Of a DNA stretch of 64,000 nt, positions 31,023-43,148 are shown piece by piece (position 1 is the stretch's first letter; each line of letters opens with the position of its first letter). This DNA comes from Corynebacterium faecale (GTDB taxonomy: Bacteria; Actinomycetota; Actinomycetes; Mycobacteriales; Mycobacteriaceae): contig NZ_CP047204.1 in NCBI RefSeq assembly GCF_030408735.1, positions 1,612,001 to 1,676,000 of the forward strand. Direction: 5' to 3'. The notes below the pieces were generated by a model, which was not told the DNA's origin, did no database searches, and worked only from the letters and a program-made list of their open reading frames with translations. The position numbers were made by a program, and so were the translations under genes.

Positions 31023-32090
31023 CTATCTTCCTGACCGCATCTGGCGGTATTGGAGCATCAGTGCATCACACAGCTTGGAGGGGTCGTGAATGCTGGTGAA
31101 TCGTCCCCGTCCGTCCTCTGCGCGGACGTCCTGGAAACTGACCTCCGCCCCGAGCGTCCGGGCTGCCCGTTCGAGGTGCTCCCGTTCTGAGTGCAGGGAG
31201 ATGGTGCCGGAATCAACGATGACCTGATCCACTTTCAGGCTGCTGGCGTGTTGGCGCAACACGTGGATGTGACGCTCCGCGGAGAATCCTGCGGTTTCAC
31301 CGGGCTCGGAGGTGAGATTAAGCACCAGAACCTTCACAGCCCGGGTTCGCTCAAGGGCATCCACGATGTCGGGCACCAGAATATGTGGAATGACGGAGGA
31401 GAACCAGGAGCCCGGTCCAAGCGTCACCAGATCAGCATCGAGGATCGCCTGCACCGCGTCCGGGTTGGCCTGTGGCTTCTCGGGGATGACCCGAACCCGA
31501 CGAACGTGCCCCGGTGTCGCCGCTACGGCAACCTGACCCCGGACCTGACGCATGAGGCGGGGATCTTTGTCCAGACCTGAGACCTCTGCTTCAAGGTCCA
31601 GTGGTTCGAGGCAGACAGGCAGGACGCGCCCACGGGATCCAGCCAGCTCGGCGACTTTGTCCAAGGCGTTCTGGGAGGTCCCGAACAAGTCAGTCAGTGC
31701 CACGATGAGGAGATTGCCCAGCGCATGGCCCGCGAGGGCACCATGACCGCCGAAACGGTGTTGAAGAAGCTGCTCCCACATGAGCCCGTCTTCATCATCA
31801 GTGGTGAGTGCGGCCAGTGCCATTCGAAGGTCTCCGGGTGGAATCTGTCCGAGTTCATGCCTGATGCGCCCGGATGAACCGCCATCGTCAGCCACAGTCA
31901 CCACAGCGTTGATTTTCTCCGGAGCACAGCTGCGCACGGCTTTCAGCGTCTGGAAGAGCCCGTGTCCACCTCCCAGACTGGTGATGATACGGGGATTTTC
32001 TGCACTGCAGTCGGGTACGGGAGCTGAATCTTCGGGGAGCACGGGAGCCATTTCAGAGGAGCGGTCAGGGGTCTGGTACAGGGAAGTCAT
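31023..32090 (-). CDS. yvcK: YvcK/CofD-like protein (gluconeogenesis factor family)
   Basis: UDP-GlcNAc-binding family that affects cell-wall metabolism and gluconeogenic growth. The 355-aa protein has the nucleotide-binding IITSLGGGHGLFQTLKAV and VADDGGSSGRIR, then GHALGNLLIVAL. ATG 32090 (MTSLYQTPDRS) is preceded by AGGTGG; longer in-frame starts would overlap rapZ. Between rapZ and whiA, as in most actinobacteria. Confidence 0.92.
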   Translation of the reverse strand: MTSLYQTPDRSSEMAPVLPEDSAPVPDCSAENPRIITSLGGGHGLFQTLKAVRSCAPEKINAVVTVADDGGSSGRIRHELGQIPPGDLRMALAALTTDDEDGLMWEQLLQHRFGGHGALAGHALGNLLIVALTDLFGTSQNALDKVAELAGSRGRVLPVCLEPLDLEAEVSGLDKDPRLMRQVRGQVAVAATPGHVRRVRVIPEKPQANPDAVQAILDADLVTLGPGSWFSSVIPHILVPDIVDALERTRAVKVLVLNLTSEPGETAGFSAERHIHVLRQHASSLKVDQVIVDSGTISLHSEREHLERAARTLGAEVSFQDVRAEDGRGRFTSIHDPSKLCDALMLQYRQMRSGR

Positions 32091-32106
32091 GGTGGAGCCA
32101 CCTGAC

Positions 32107-33021
32107 CTAATTACGGTTGATGTCGCGGTGAACCACCGATACATCCAGGTCAGTGCGCTCACCTAACCGGCGGGCGAGTTCCTCTGAGACGGCAACAGAC
32201 CGGTGGTGTCCACCTGTGCAACCAATACCCACGGTGATGAAATTCTTTCCCTCATGACGGTAGCCGGGGAGCATGTCATCGAGCATGGTGATGAAGTTGT
32301 CCAGGAACTCTGATGCTCCCTTCTGACCCAGCACATAATCTGAGACCGGCTTATCCACGCCACGGAATGGCTTTAACTCCGGGATCCAGAAGGGGTTGGG
32401 GAGGAATCGGGCGTCAATGATGAAATCCGCGTCGCGGGGGGAACCATGCTTGAAACCGAAGGATTGAATGGTCACATGCTGAATTCTCTTGGCAATGGTT
32501 CGGAAGGAGGATTCGATAGCCCTGCGGAGATCGTGCACCGACAGTTCAGAGGTATCGATCACCACATCCGCCTCTTCCTTCAGCGCTGACAGCATCTGGC
32601 GTTCACGCTCAATGCCCACCTGGAGGGTCTGGCTACCCTGGAGTGGATGGGTTCGGCGGACGTTGTCGAACCTGCGGATCAGCTCATCATCGCGCGCATC
32701 CAGGAACAACACCGTGGGCGCAAGGTTCTTCTCCTCCAGCTCGGTGATGGTCTCACGCAGTCCACCACGGAACTCGCGGGAACGGACGTCACACACCGCA
32801 GCAACCTTATCCACGGGGGAATCCTCGCGCGCACACATCTCCACCAGCGGCAGGATCATCTTCGGGGGAAGGTTGTGGGACACGAACCAGCCGAGGTCTT
32901 CCAGAACCCTGGCTGCGGTACTGAGACCAGCGCCAGACATTCCGGTGATGATAACCGGGGTGAAAGTCGTTTCAGACATGGAGGCGGACGCGGAAACCGG
33001 TGAGCCAGAGGATTGGGTCAT
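32107..33021 (-). CDS. rapZ: RapZ/YvcJ family nucleotide-binding protein
   Basis: P-loop protein; in enterobacteria RapZ is an RNase adapter for glmZ, and in Gram-positives (YvcJ) the role is less clear. The 304-aa product has Walker [13 protein letters not shown] and a C-terminal domain with [21 protein letters not shown] kept ATG 33021: no ribosome site, but TAGTAT (33034-33029) is 7 nt upstream, which suggests a leaderless transcript from the uvrC-rapZ gap. M15 (32979) is the alternative. Confidence 0.92.
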   Translation of the reverse strand: MTQSSGSPVSASASMSETTFTPVIITGMSGAGLSTAARVLEDLGWFVSHNLPPKMILPLVEMCAREDSPVDKVAAVCDVRSREFRGGLRETITELEEKNLAPTVLFLDARDDELIRRFDNVRRTHPLQGSQTLQVGIERERQMLSALKEEADVVIDTSELSVHDLRRAIESSFRTIAKRIQHVTIQSFGFKHGSPRDADFIIDARFLPNPFWIPELKPFRGVDKPVSDYVLGQKGASEFLDNFITMLDDMLPGYRHEGKNFITVGIGCTGGHHRSVAVSEELARRLGERTDLDVSVVHRDINRN

Positions 33022-33091
33022 GTCCTACATACTAGCCAGACCACATCGGATCAGTTCACCAACCGATCCCCTATTCCTCTGACGCAGCTGG

Positions 33092-35161
33092 TTAACCCTC
33101 CTTGTGCAGCGCCTCATGAACGCTCGCAGCAAGGGTGGGGCCGAACCCCTTGACCTCTCCGATCTCGTCCACTGAAGCCTCCTTCAACCGGGCGACAGAC
33201 CCGAAGTGTTTCACCAGCTCGGTTCTCCTGGCCTGCCCCAGCCCCCTGATGCCGTCCAGTTCCGATACGCGCATGCGCTTAGAGCGTTGCTGGCGGTGGT
33301 AGGTGATGGCGAAACGGTGGGCTTCATCGCGGATCTGTTGAAGAAGGAACAACGCCTGGGAGTTCCGGGGCAGAATAACCGGGTCTGGATCACCGGGTAA
33401 CCAGATCTCCTCCAACCGTTTGGCGAGCCCGACCAGAGTCACGTCCACTATGCCCAGTTCATCGAAGACCTCTTGTGCCGCAGCCACCTGGGGTGCGCCG
33501 CCGTCCACGATGAACAGCTGCGGAGGATAGGCGAAACGACGATTATCGGTGGACATCTCCTCCACTTTTTCATCGGAGAAGGTCGAACCGTCGTACTCCT
33601 CGGCCTCCGGGACAGCGAGCTTATCCCGGTTGTGCCGCAGGAACCTCCTGCGGGTCACCTCGGCGATGGACGCCACATCGTCTGAATGTCCGTCGCCGGC
33701 TGCCTCCTTGATCCGGTACCTGCGGTAATCAGACTTTCTTGGCAGACCATCCTCGAATACAACCAGGGATGCCACCACATCGGTGCCCTGGATATGAGAG
33801 ATATCCGTGCATTCAATGCGCAGCGGGGCCTGCTCCATATCCAGGGCTTCCTGGATGTCCTGCAGGGCGGCGGAGCGCGCGGTGAGATCACCCACGCGTT
33901 TGAGCTTGTGCTGCTTCAGCTGTTCCTTGGCGTTTCTCTCCACGGTTTCCATGAGCGCCCGTTTGTCCCCCCGCTGCGGCACCCGAAGATCAATGCCTGC
34001 TCCACGCATATCCTCCAACACAGTGCGGGTCTCTGCCGTTTCGTGCGGCGCAACCTGGACGAGAATCTCCCGCGGGACCACTGTGGCGCGGGTGACAGGA
34101 GCGGTTTCCCGGGTGGAGAGCTGATCCACTCCCCTGCGCTCGATCTGGTCTGCGTCCTCTGCGGCCTCGGTGTCTGCGCGCTCCACGGCATCCCCGTAGA
34201 ACTGGACCAGGAAATTCTGCATCAGGTGTGGAAGTGCCGGATCTGCACCCGGATCATCAGAATCATCCAGCACATCCCAGTCACCGGTCTTCTCCACGAC
34301 CCAGCCACGCTGACCACGGATACGGCCACCACGGACATGGAAGATCTGGACTGCGGCCTCCAGTTCATCGGTGGCGAAGGCGATGATGTCTGCATCAGTG
34401 CCGTCGCCAAGCACAACTGCCTGTTTCTCCATCACCTTGTGGATGGCTCCGAGGTCATCGCGTAACCTGGCGGCCTTTTCAAAATCCAGTTCCTCGGAGG
34501 CCGCCATCATGTCTGAGGTGAGTTTTCTGGTGACCTTATCGGTGTGGCCGGACATGAATGAGGAGAATCCGTTGACGATGTCCCGGTGTTCCTCTTCCGA
34601 GACCCGTCCCACACACGGGGCGGCACACTTGTCGATGTACCCCAACAGGCATGGCCTGCCCAGATTCTCGTGCCGGTTGAACACCCCTTTGGAGCATGTC
34701 CGCATCGGGAAGACACGGATCAGTAGATCCAGGGTTTCGCGCACCGCCCAGGCATGGGAATAAGGACCGTAATACCGCACACCTTTCCGTCGTGGCCCGC
34801 GGTAGAAGAAGGCACGGGGAAAACGCTCACCTGTGGATACGGCGAGCATGGGGTAGGTTTTATCGTCGCGGTATTTGACGTTGAAACGGGGATCGAAGCG
34901 CTTGATCCAGGTGTATTCCAGCTGCAGTGCCTCGACCTCGCTGGATACCACGGTCCATTCCACCGATGAGGCGGCGAAAACCATCTGACGGGTTCGTGGG
35001 TGGAGCTGGGTGACATCCTGGAAATAATTGGACAGTCTCGACCGTAGGTTCTTGGCCTTACCCACGTAAATGACCCGGCGGGTTTCATCCCGGAATTTAT
35101 AAACACCCGGTTCCGTGGGAATGCTCCCAGGTGCCGGGCGGTAGGTGGTCGGATCAGCCAT
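33092..35161 (-). CDS. uvrC: Excinuclease ABC subunit C
   Basis: Makes both incisions in nucleotide excision repair. The 689-aa product has the GIY-YIG nuclease at the N-terminus ([20 protein letters not shown]), a UVR domain near residue 220 ([18 protein letters not shown]), the RNase-H-like domain ([18 protein letters not shown]) and a C-terminal double HhH ([18 protein letters not shown]). The ATG follows GGAGGA, which overlaps the stop of the upstream PH-domain gene. Confidence 0.96.
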   Translation of the reverse strand: MADPTTYRPAPGSIPTEPGVYKFRDETRRVIYVGKAKNLRSRLSNYFQDVTQLHPRTRQMVFAASSVEWTVVSSEVEALQLEYTWIKRFDPRFNVKYRDDKTYPMLAVSTGERFPRAFFYRGPRRKGVRYYGPYSHAWAVRETLDLLIRVFPMRTCSKGVFNRHENLGRPCLLGYIDKCAAPCVGRVSEEEHRDIVNGFSSFMSGHTDKVTRKLTSDMMAASEELDFEKAARLRDDLGAIHKVMEKQAVVLGDGTDADIIAFATDELEAAVQIFHVRGGRIRGQRGWVVEKTGDWDVLDDSDDPGADPALPHLMQNFLVQFYGDAVERADTEAAEDADQIERRGVDQLSTRETAPVTRATVVPREILVQVAPHETAETRTVLEDMRGAGIDLRVPQRGDKRALMETVERNAKEQLKQHKLKRVGDLTARSAALQDIQEALDMEQAPLRIECTDISHIQGTDVVASLVVFEDGLPRKSDYRRYRIKEAAGDGHSDDVASIAEVTRRRFLRHNRDKLAVPEAEEYDGSTFSDEKVEEMSTDNRRFAYPPQLFIVDGGAPQVAAAQEVFDELGIVDVTLVGLAKRLEEIWLPGDPDPVILPRNSQALFLLQQIRDEAHRFAITYHRQQRSKRMRVSELDGIRGLGQARRTELVKHFGSVARLKEASVDEIGEVKGFGPTLAASVHEALHKEG

Positions 35162-35169
35162 GAGCGGGG

Positions 35170-35736
35170 CTAGTCCTCCGGCATGTGCTTGTTTTCGAGT
35201 TCACGGAACTCAGCGACCGCACGGACCACATCTTCACCGTCCCGCGCCTGAAAAGCCCACATCGGAACGTACTCAAAGTCAGGGAGCTCAAGGCGTGCGA
35301 CGCGGGCACCCTTGGGGAAGGACATTCCGTAGATGACCACCCAGGGATAAAACCGGGTGCCGATGAAGTTTCGGACCTCAACGCCATCTTCATTGGCACG
35401 CACGCGGGCACGGGTGAATCCGATATATGCCAGCACTGAGATCAATACACCCACACCAGGGAATGCGAGGGTGTCGATGAAGGACACGGCGGCACCGGTG
35501 AAGTCAACGTCCACGACAGCCCCCATGAAGAGGTGCACGGCCATGACGACGACAACGAGCACCCAGGCGATCTTGCGCATCGTCTTCGAGGTCACCACCA
35601 GACTCCATGGCTTATCGGTGGTGGTTCCGGCGAAGGCTGCGGTGTAGAGCTGGAGTTCCTCATTACTGAGTCGCACCGTGGGCTCCCCGCCGGCGTTCAG
35701 ATCTTGCCTTGCACCGTCGGGAGCGTTGGTCGTCAC
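35170..35736 (-). CDS. PH-domain membrane protein (Rv1417-like)
   Basis: A 188-aa protein with two central transmembrane helices ([16 protein letters not shown] and [16 protein letters not shown]) followed by a bacterial PH-like domain ([20 protein letters not shown], then [15 protein letters not shown]). The function is unknown. Its place between ribH and uvrC matches mycobacterial Rv1417. GTG 35736 follows AAGGAAAA; the frame extends to 35778 without support. Confidence 0.78.
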   Translation of the reverse strand: MTTNAPDGARQDLNAGGEPTVRLSNEELQLYTAAFAGTTTDKPWSLVVTSKTMRKIAWVLVVVVMAVHLFMGAVVDVDFTGAAVSFIDTLAFPGVGVLISVLAYIGFTRARVRANEDGVEVRNFIGTRFYPWVVIYGMSFPKGARVARLELPDFEYVPMWAFQARDGEDVVRAVAEFRELENKHMPED

Positions 35737-35787
35737 GTTGTCACTTTTCCTTAAGATCAGTTCGGGAGCGCGTTTCAATGAGACAGT

Positions 35788-37552
<1,765 letters not shown>

Positions 37553-37562
37553 GTTTCTAACC

Positions 37563-38183
37563 TTAGTTCCCGCCGGTAACCGGCTGGTCGCCAGGCCCCA
37601 CCATCATCATGCGTTCCACATATTTGGCGATAACATCAACCTCGATATTCACCACGTCACCCACCGCCAGGGATCCATGGGTGGTATCGCGCAGGGTCGT
37701 GGGGATGAGAGAGACCTCGAACCAGTCTGCGCCCAGGGCGGATACCGTCAGTGAGGTGCCATTCAATGCGATGGACCCCTTCTCCACCACATAACGCGCG
37801 AGATCCGCAGGAAGAGCGAAGCGGAGGACATCCCAGTTCTCCGAACTCTCACGGGAAAGCAACCGGGTGGTGGCATCCACGTGGCCCTGCATGATGTGCC
37901 CACCGAGACGCCCGTTAGCCGCCATGGCGCGTTCCAGGTTCACCTTGCTGCCCACGGACAGGCTGCCCAGCGAGCTGTGGTCAAGGGTCACCTGCATGCA
38001 GTCGGCGGTGAAATGGCCTTCTTCAAAGGTGGCCACGGTCAGGCAGACGCCGTTGACCGCGATGGAATCCCCGAGATGGACATCTTCTAAAACGGTGGCG
38101 GCCGCGATGGTCAACCGGACGGAGTCCCCCAGGTTTTCCACGCCGGATACGGAGCCGAGCTCCTCAACAATGCCAGTAAACAT
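37563..38183 (-). CDS. ribE: Riboflavin synthase alpha chain
   Basis: Dismutation of two lumazines to riboflavin. The 206-aa protein is the expected tandem of two lumazine-binding repeats: [12 protein letters not shown] with [11 protein letters not shown] first, then [13 protein letters not shown] with [14 protein letters not shown]. The ATG directly abuts the ribD stop (TAGATG) and follows GAAAGGA. Confidence 0.95.
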   Translation of the reverse strand: MFTGIVEELGSVSGVENLGDSVRLTIAAATVLEDVHLGDSIAVNGVCLTVATFEEGHFTADCMQVTLDHSSLGSLSVGSKVNLERAMAANGRLGGHIMQGHVDATTRLLSRESSENWDVLRFALPADLARYVVEKGSIALNGTSLTVSALGADWFEVSLIPTTLRDTTHGSLAVGDVVNIEVDVIAKYVERMMMVGPGDQPVTGGN

Positions 38184-39176
38184 CTAGTGGTCCTTTCGAA
38201 TCATGTCAATCAACACATCATCACCGAGCTGTCGAACAGCGGTGGTGCTGAAACGCTTTATATCGGAGATGGTGGTGTCCCCGTCCCAGCTCAGCACAGA
38301 CCTACCTGCACCCAGAAGCGCGGGGGCTATGTACGCCTGGATCGCATCAACTAAACCGTCGCGCAGCATGGCGGTGGCCAGGGTGGGCCCTCCCTCCAGG
38401 AGGACGTCCCGGCATCCTGCCTGCCACAGCGCTATCAGGGCATCATTTATTCCCGCGTACTGCTCAAAACCAAGGCGGTTCAGATTCGATCCGTCCGGAA
38501 CCCGCCTGCCCCCGACAACGACACGACGTGGTTGCTGGCTGTACAAACCATTCGGCCCCCGCGCCGTCAGTGAGGGATCATCCGCCAGGACAGTGCCTGT
38601 GCCCACGATGATGGCGTCCCGCTTCGCCCGGTCGGTGTGAACGAATGCCCTCGCCTGCTCCCCTGTGATCCACTGACTGGTTCCGTCGGTGGCCGCGGCG
38701 AAACCGTCAAGGGTTCCGGCGAATTTGAGGGTGACATGTGGGCGCTCGAGAATGGTTGCCCGCAGCCACGGCATGAGCGCAGGTACCGGTTCATTGAGCA
38801 GATGTGTCTCCACGCCCGCTTGTTGCAGGTGGTCGGCGCCTCCGGCGGCCTGCGGGAAGGGGTCGGGATTGGCGTAGAAGACCCGGGCGATGCCGGCGTG
38901 GATGAGCGCCTGCGAGCATGGCCCCGTGCGGCCGGTGTGGTTGCACGGTTCGAGGGTGACCACCGCGGTGCCTCCACGGGCGCGTTCACCGGCGGCGGCG
39001 AGCGCCATCACTTCCGCATGCGCACCGCCAGGTGGCTGGGTGGCGCCGACTCCGGCGACTTCACCCCGCGCGTCAAGAATGACAGCACCAACCGGCGGGT
39101 TGGGGCTGGTCGTGCCGCGGACCTTGTCGGAGGCGTCGGTGGCCAGGGCGAGTGCGGATCGGATGTCCGGGGTCAT
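38184..39176 (-). CDS. ribD: Bifunctional pyrimidine deaminase/reductase
   Basis: Deaminates and reduces the pyrimidine intermediate of riboflavin synthesis. The N-terminal deaminase has HAEVMAL and TLEPCNHTGRTGPC for zinc; the C-terminal reductase has LKFAGTLDGFAA and DVLLEGGPTLATAML. 330 aa. The ATG is 6 bp after rpe with no clear ribosome site. No FMN riboswitch fits in this gap. Confidence 0.94.
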   Translation of the reverse strand: MTPDIRSALALATDASDKVRGTTSPNPPVGAVILDARGEVAGVGATQPPGGAHAEVMALAAAGERARGGTAVVTLEPCNHTGRTGPCSQALIHAGIARVFYANPDPFPQAAGGADHLQQAGVETHLLNEPVPALMPWLRATILERPHVTLKFAGTLDGFAAATDGTSQWITGEQARAFVHTDRAKRDAIIVGTGTVLADDPSLTARGPNGLYSQQPRRVVVGGRRVPDGSNLNRLGFEQYAGINDALIALWQAGCRDVLLEGGPTLATAMLRDGLVDAIQAYIAPALLGAGRSVLSWDGDTTISDIKRFSTTAVRQLGDDVLIDMIRKDH

Positions 39177-39182
39177 TGCTGT

Positions 39183-39848
39183 TTAAGGCGTTGCGAGCGC
39201 GCGGAGTTCCTGCACGGCGGCATTGGGGTCACCGGCACCGAACACGGCGGAGCCTGCCACGAAGGCATCCACCCCGGCGTCGGCGGCCTGGGTGATCGTG
39301 GTGGCGGAGATGCCACCGTCGATTTCAATGATGATGTCCAGGTTGCGTTCATCGATGACACGACGCAGGGTGCGTACCTTGTCCAGCTGGTCAGGCATGA
39401 AGCTCTGGCCGCCGAAGCCGGGCTCGACGCTCATGATGATGACTTCGTCGAAGTGCTCCAGATCGTCCAGGTAATCCTCGATCGGAGTGCCCGGGCGCAC
39501 GGAGAAACCGGCGCGCACACCCTTGGAACGGATGTAGTTGGCCAGTTCCACATGCTTGTCAGTGGCCTCGACGTGGAAGATCACGCAGGCGGCACCGGCG
39601 TCGATGTAGTGGTCCACCCACTTCTCGGGGTTCTCGATCATGAGGTGGACATCCAGGGGCTTGTCGGTCACGCGGTGGACAGCCCTGGTCACGTCATAAC
39701 CGAAGCTCAGGTTCGGGACGAAGTGACCGTCCATGATGTCAACGTGGATCCAGTCGGCATCGGGAACCGCTGCGATCTCCTCCCCGAGACGGGCGTAATC
39801 GGCGGCGAGGATGGATGGGGCGATGATGGGTTTGCGCTGTTGAGCCAT
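39183..39848 (-). CDS. rpe: Ribulose-phosphate 3-epimerase
   Basis: Interconverts ribulose-5-phosphate and xylulose-5-phosphate, supplying tkt substrates and pentose for riboflavin. The 221-aa TIM-barrel has PSILAADYARLGEE, IHVDIMDGHFVPN, MSVEPGFGGQSF and DGGISATT. The ATG is only one base after GAAGG, a poor spacing; TATGAT (39862-39857) is 8 nt upstream, so a leaderless mRNA is possible. Confidence 0.95.
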   Translation of the reverse strand: MAQQRKPIIAPSILAADYARLGEEIAAVPDADWIHVDIMDGHFVPNLSFGYDVTRAVHRVTDKPLDVHLMIENPEKWVDHYIDAGAACVIFHVEATDKHVELANYIRSKGVRAGFSVRPGTPIEDYLDDLEHFDEVIIMSVEPGFGGQSFMPDQLDKVRTLRRVIDERNLDIIIEIDGGISATTITQAADAGVDAFVAGSAVFGAGDPNAAVQELRALATP

Positions 39849-39873
39849 ACCTTCAGATCATAGCCCTACCGGT

Positions 39874-41352
39874 TCACCGCTTCCGCAGGACGGCCACAAA
39901 CATGGCGTCGGTGCCGTGGCGGTGCGGCCACATCTGCACTGACTTCCCCTCACCGGTGCCTTCCATGCCTGGCAGGTATGCGGCTGCGTCCAGCTCCTCG
40001 ATATCGAAGTTGGCCAGTGCACGATCAACCACCTCACGGGTTTCACGGAGATCAGGTGAGCAGGTGGAATACACCACGATGCCGCCGGTGCGCACCCGGT
40101 TCACCGCGGATTCCAGGAGTTCATATTGGAGGGTGTGTAGCGGTCCGATATCGGATTCCTGCTTGCGCCAGCGGGCCTCCGGGCGGCGGCGTAGCGCACC
40201 GAGTCCGGAGCACGGGGCGTCCACGATGGCGCGGTCATAACCGTCATCCAGTGCGATGGTGCGACCATCACCCACATGGACCTTGACCGGCAGCCCACGG
40301 ACGGATCGCTCCACCAGTTTGGCCCGGTGATCGGAGACCTCGATGGCATCCACGCGGGCACCATCCATGCGGGCAAGCGCGCCGATGAGCGCTGCCTTGC
40401 CTCCGGGACCGGCACACAGGTCAAGCCAGCGGCCCTGATCATCGCCTTCCACCGGCGCTTCCACGAGGGCGCGGGCGATGAGCTGGGAGCCTTCATCCTG
40501 CACTGCCGCCAGGCCCTGCTGGACGGGATCGATATCGCTGGGGTCCCCGCCTTCGAGGTAGACGGCGTAGGGCGAATACTTACCCTCTTCCCCTCCTGTG
40601 ATCAGCGCCAACTCCTCCGCGCTGATCTCACCGGGGCGCGCCACGAGGTGCACGGTGGGACGCTTGGAGTCTGCGGCCAGCGCCTCCTCCAGCTCACTGG
40701 CGGGAAGCAGACGGGAGAAACTCTGCGCAATCCACTCCGGGTGGGCGGTGCGGAACGCCAACCGGGCAATCTCGCCTTCCGGTTCCAGTTTGTCCAGCCA
40801 CTCCTCCGCCGGTGTGCGGGTGATGGTGCGCATGACGGCATTGGCAAAGCCGGTGGCGTTGAACTTCTTGAGCCCGCCGACCATCTTCACGGTGGTGTCC
40901 ACGGCTGCGTGATCCTCCACGCGGGTGAACAACACCTGGTAGGCGCCGATGCGCAGCACGTCAAGCACCTCTGAATCGATATCCTTCAGTGGCCTGTTCG
41001 CAGCCGAGGCGATCACCGCATCCAGCAATCCCTGGTTCCGCAGCGTGCCGTAGGTGATCTCCGTGGCAAAACCTGCATCACGGGTATCCATCTTCTGCTT
41101 GGTCAGCAGACGTGGCAACACCAGGTTGGCATATGCGTCACCGGTGCGGACCCGTTCCAACACCTCGAAGGCGATCTCACGGGGCTTGTCGACGCCCAGA
41201 GCCCGCAGCTCGCGGACCTCTGCACGGGGGCTGCGGTTGTTGCTGGTCCGCTTGGGGGCAGCTTTTTTCACCGGTGCCTTTTTAGGCTGAACCTTCTTCT
41301 GTTCACCCTTGGCTGAACGGGAGCGGAAACCGCCCGATTTCTCCAGGCTCAT
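39874..41352 (-). CDS. rsmB: 16S rRNA m5C967 methyltransferase RsmB (Fmu/Sun family)
   Basis: SAM-dependent rRNA methyltransferase. A basic N-terminal stretch of about 45 residues precedes a NusB-like domain (REIAFEVLERVRTGDAYANL), then the methyltransferase with LCAGPGGKAALIGAL, the Cys motif DAPCSGLGALRRRPEARW and YSTCSPDLRETREVV. 492 aa. It starts in an ATGA overlap with fmt. Confidence 0.93.
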   Translation of the reverse strand: MSLEKSGGFRSRSAKGEQKKVQPKKAPVKKAAPKRTSNNRSPRAEVRELRALGVDKPREIAFEVLERVRTGDAYANLVLPRLLTKQKMDTRDAGFATEITYGTLRNQGLLDAVIASAANRPLKDIDSEVLDVLRIGAYQVLFTRVEDHAAVDTTVKMVGGLKKFNATGFANAVMRTITRTPAEEWLDKLEPEGEIARLAFRTAHPEWIAQSFSRLLPASELEEALAADSKRPTVHLVARPGEISAEELALITGGEEGKYSPYAVYLEGGDPSDIDPVQQGLAAVQDEGSQLIARALVEAPVEGDDQGRWLDLCAGPGGKAALIGALARMDGARVDAIEVSDHRAKLVERSVRGLPVKVHVGDGRTIALDDGYDRAIVDAPCSGLGALRRRPEARWRKQESDIGPLHTLQYELLESAVNRVRTGGIVVYSTCSPDLRETREVVDRALANFDIEELDAAAYLPGMEGTGEGKSVQMWPHRHGTDAMFVAVLRKR

Positions 41353-42296
41353 ACAAAACTCGCTTCCTGATCAAGATGGACACCACGGGCCCAGTCTGCT
41401 GAATTCATCATCTTCTTTCCCGGAGGCTGGATCTGGCCCAGTGAGACAGGGCCGGAACCGGTTCCTACAAATACAATATTCTTCGCCACACTAATGGCAC
41501 CGGGTGCCAGCGTTGGCACCTCCGGTGCTGCTGACAGCGGCGTTAGCGGACCGACCTTGAGGCGGTCGTCGTCAAGCATTGTCCATGCCCCCGGACCAGG
41601 GGTGTGCGCGCGGACATGACGGTCGATCACCTCGGCAGGCTGTGTCCAGTCAATGCGGGCGTCGGCGGTGGTGATCTTGGCGGCGTAGGTCGCCTCGCCC
41701 ACCTGCCCGCGGGGTGTGATGGTGCCCTGATCCAGGCCGGTCATCGTGTCCACCAGCAGATCCGCACCGGAGTGGGCCAGACGGGTCAGAAGATCATCGG
41801 CAGTGTCGGTGGGCAGGATCTCATCTTCGAGGGTGGACAGGATCAGACCGGTATCCAACCCTTCATCGATCCGGAAGCAGGTGGCGCCGGTGACCTGGTC
41901 GCCTTCGCGGATGGAGGCCTGCACAGGTGCTGCACCACGCCATGCTGGGAGTAGGGAGAAATGCAGGTTGACCCAACCGTGCGGGGCCACATCCAACAGA
42001 TCCTTGGTGATGAGCTGACCGAAAGCAACCACGGGCAGGCAATCGGGCTGAAGTTCAGCGAGACGCTCGCGGACCAGTTGTCCATCTTCGGTGTCTGCCT
42101 TGAGGCTGGTGGGCTTGATCACCTCGATCCCGTGCTTTTCCGCCAGCTCGGCAACCGCTGAGGGGTGCAGGGTGCGACCACGGCCACGACGGGCATCAGG
42201 CTGGGTGAGCACCGCGACCACCTCATGGTCGGAATCGATCAGCTTCTGGAGCGCGACCACAGCCGGTTCCGGGGTTCCTGCAAAAACTAGGCGCAT
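41349..42296 (-). CDS. fmt: Methionyl-tRNA formyltransferase
   Basis: Formylates initiator Met-tRNA. The 315-aa product begins MRLVFAGTPEPAVVAL and has VNLHFSLLPAWRGAAPVQ and EGDQVTGATCFRIDEGLDTG. ATG 42296 follows AAGGAA; the longer open frame upstream is a shadow of def. It stands between def and rsmB, the usual partners. Confidence 0.96.
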   Translation of the reverse strand: MRLVFAGTPEPAVVALQKLIDSDHEVVAVLTQPDARRGRGRTLHPSAVAELAEKHGIEVIKPTSLKADTEDGQLVRERLAELQPDCLPVVAFGQLITKDLLDVAPHGWVNLHFSLLPAWRGAAPVQASIREGDQVTGATCFRIDEGLDTGLILSTLEDEILPTDTADDLLTRLAHSGADLLVDTMTGLDQGTITPRGQVGEATYAAKITTADARIDWTQPAEVIDRHVRAHTPGPGAWTMLDDDRLKVGPLTPLSAAPEVPTLAPGAISVAKNIVFVGTGSGPVSLGQIQPPGKKMMNSADWARGVHLDQEASFV

Positions 42297-42312
42297 GTGC
42301 GTGGAAATTCCT

Positions 42313-42822
42313 TTACTTGTTGAACCAATCGGAGGCACGGATGACACCCATGGCGGCTTTGCGTTCCGCAGGATCCAGTCGCTTGAGGAACAACACACCG
42401 TCCAGATGGTCGGTCTCATGCTGGATGCACCTGGACAGCAGGCCCGAGGCAACCATGCCGATGGGGTTTCCATCTTTATCCTGGCCGGAGAGCCTGACGG
42501 TTTCATGGCGGGTGGTCTCTGCCGATACATCAGGAATGGAGAGGCAGCCCTCATTACCGGTCTGGGTGGTTTCACCCACCGGCTCCCACACCGGGTTGAT
42601 CACATGCCCCCGCAGGCCACCGTCAACATGACTGCAGTCAAAGACAAACACGCGCCGCAGCACGCCGACCTGGTTGGCGGCTAACCCCACGCCGCCGGCA
42701 TCCTCCATGGTGTCGAACATATCGTCCACGAGGACAGCCAGGGACTCGTCGAAATCGACGATTTCTTCTGCTCTGCTGGTCAATACCGGATCACCGAAAA
42801 GTCTGACGTCACGAACGGTCAT
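42313..42822 (-). CDS. def: Peptide deformylase
   Basis: Removes the N-formyl group from nascent proteins, acting after Fmt. The 169-aa metalloenzyme has all three motifs: GVGLAANQVG, EGCLSIP with the metal Cys, and QHETDHLDG with two metal His and the catalytic Glu. The ATG follows AAGGAGA. First gene of def-fmt-rsmB-rpe-rib. Confidence 0.96.
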   Translation of the reverse strand: MTVRDVRLFGDPVLTSRAEEIVDFDESLAVLVDDMFDTMEDAGGVGLAANQVGVLRRVFVFDCSHVDGGLRGHVINPVWEPVGETTQTGNEGCLSIPDVSAETTRHETVRLSGQDKDGNPIGMVASGLLSRCIQHETDHLDGVLFLKRLDPAERKAAMGVIRASDWFNK

Positions 42823-43148
42823 GGTTGGGGTGGGTCTCCTTGAAAATCAAAAGGGGTTCATGGGAATTATTCACTGTAGCGTGCGGGCGCTCGGGCACAC
42901 CTGAGGGTAGTGAAGGTGTGTCCCATCCTAACGCCCAGGCTTGACATGCCCTATATCCAGGTTGTTCCCCGACCACTGGCCCATTGCTCCGGGTGGGTGG
43001 CCCACTTGGCACGTGGACAGGGGCCGAACGGCAACGAAAGAGCAGCTCAAAGGCTATAAAGAAGCAACGGGGGCACCCGGTGTCCGGTGCGTGGTTTATG
43101 GTAAATTAGAACAGATGAACGACCCATGGTTACCGGAGGGGTGACACC
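42823..43148. other. 326-bp divergent intergenic region between def and the HNH gene
   Basis: No gene supported. A 7-bp inverted repeat CACACCT/AGGTGTG (42896-42920) is present. The HNH gene has a strong ribosome site (GGAGGGGTGA) just before its ATG and an A/T-rich TAAATTAGAAC near 43102-43113 that may hold its -10. The 67-codon frame at 42941-43144 shows no family features. Confidence 0.4.

Noticed and set aside
42896..42920. 7-bp inverted repeat CACACCT/AGGTGTG in the def-HNH gap
   Set aside because: Short, with an 11-nt loop and no T-run; no regulator motif known to me fits it.
42941..43144. 67-codon frame before the HNH gene
   Set aside because: Ends inside the HNH ribosome site region, no own ribosome site, no recognised motif.
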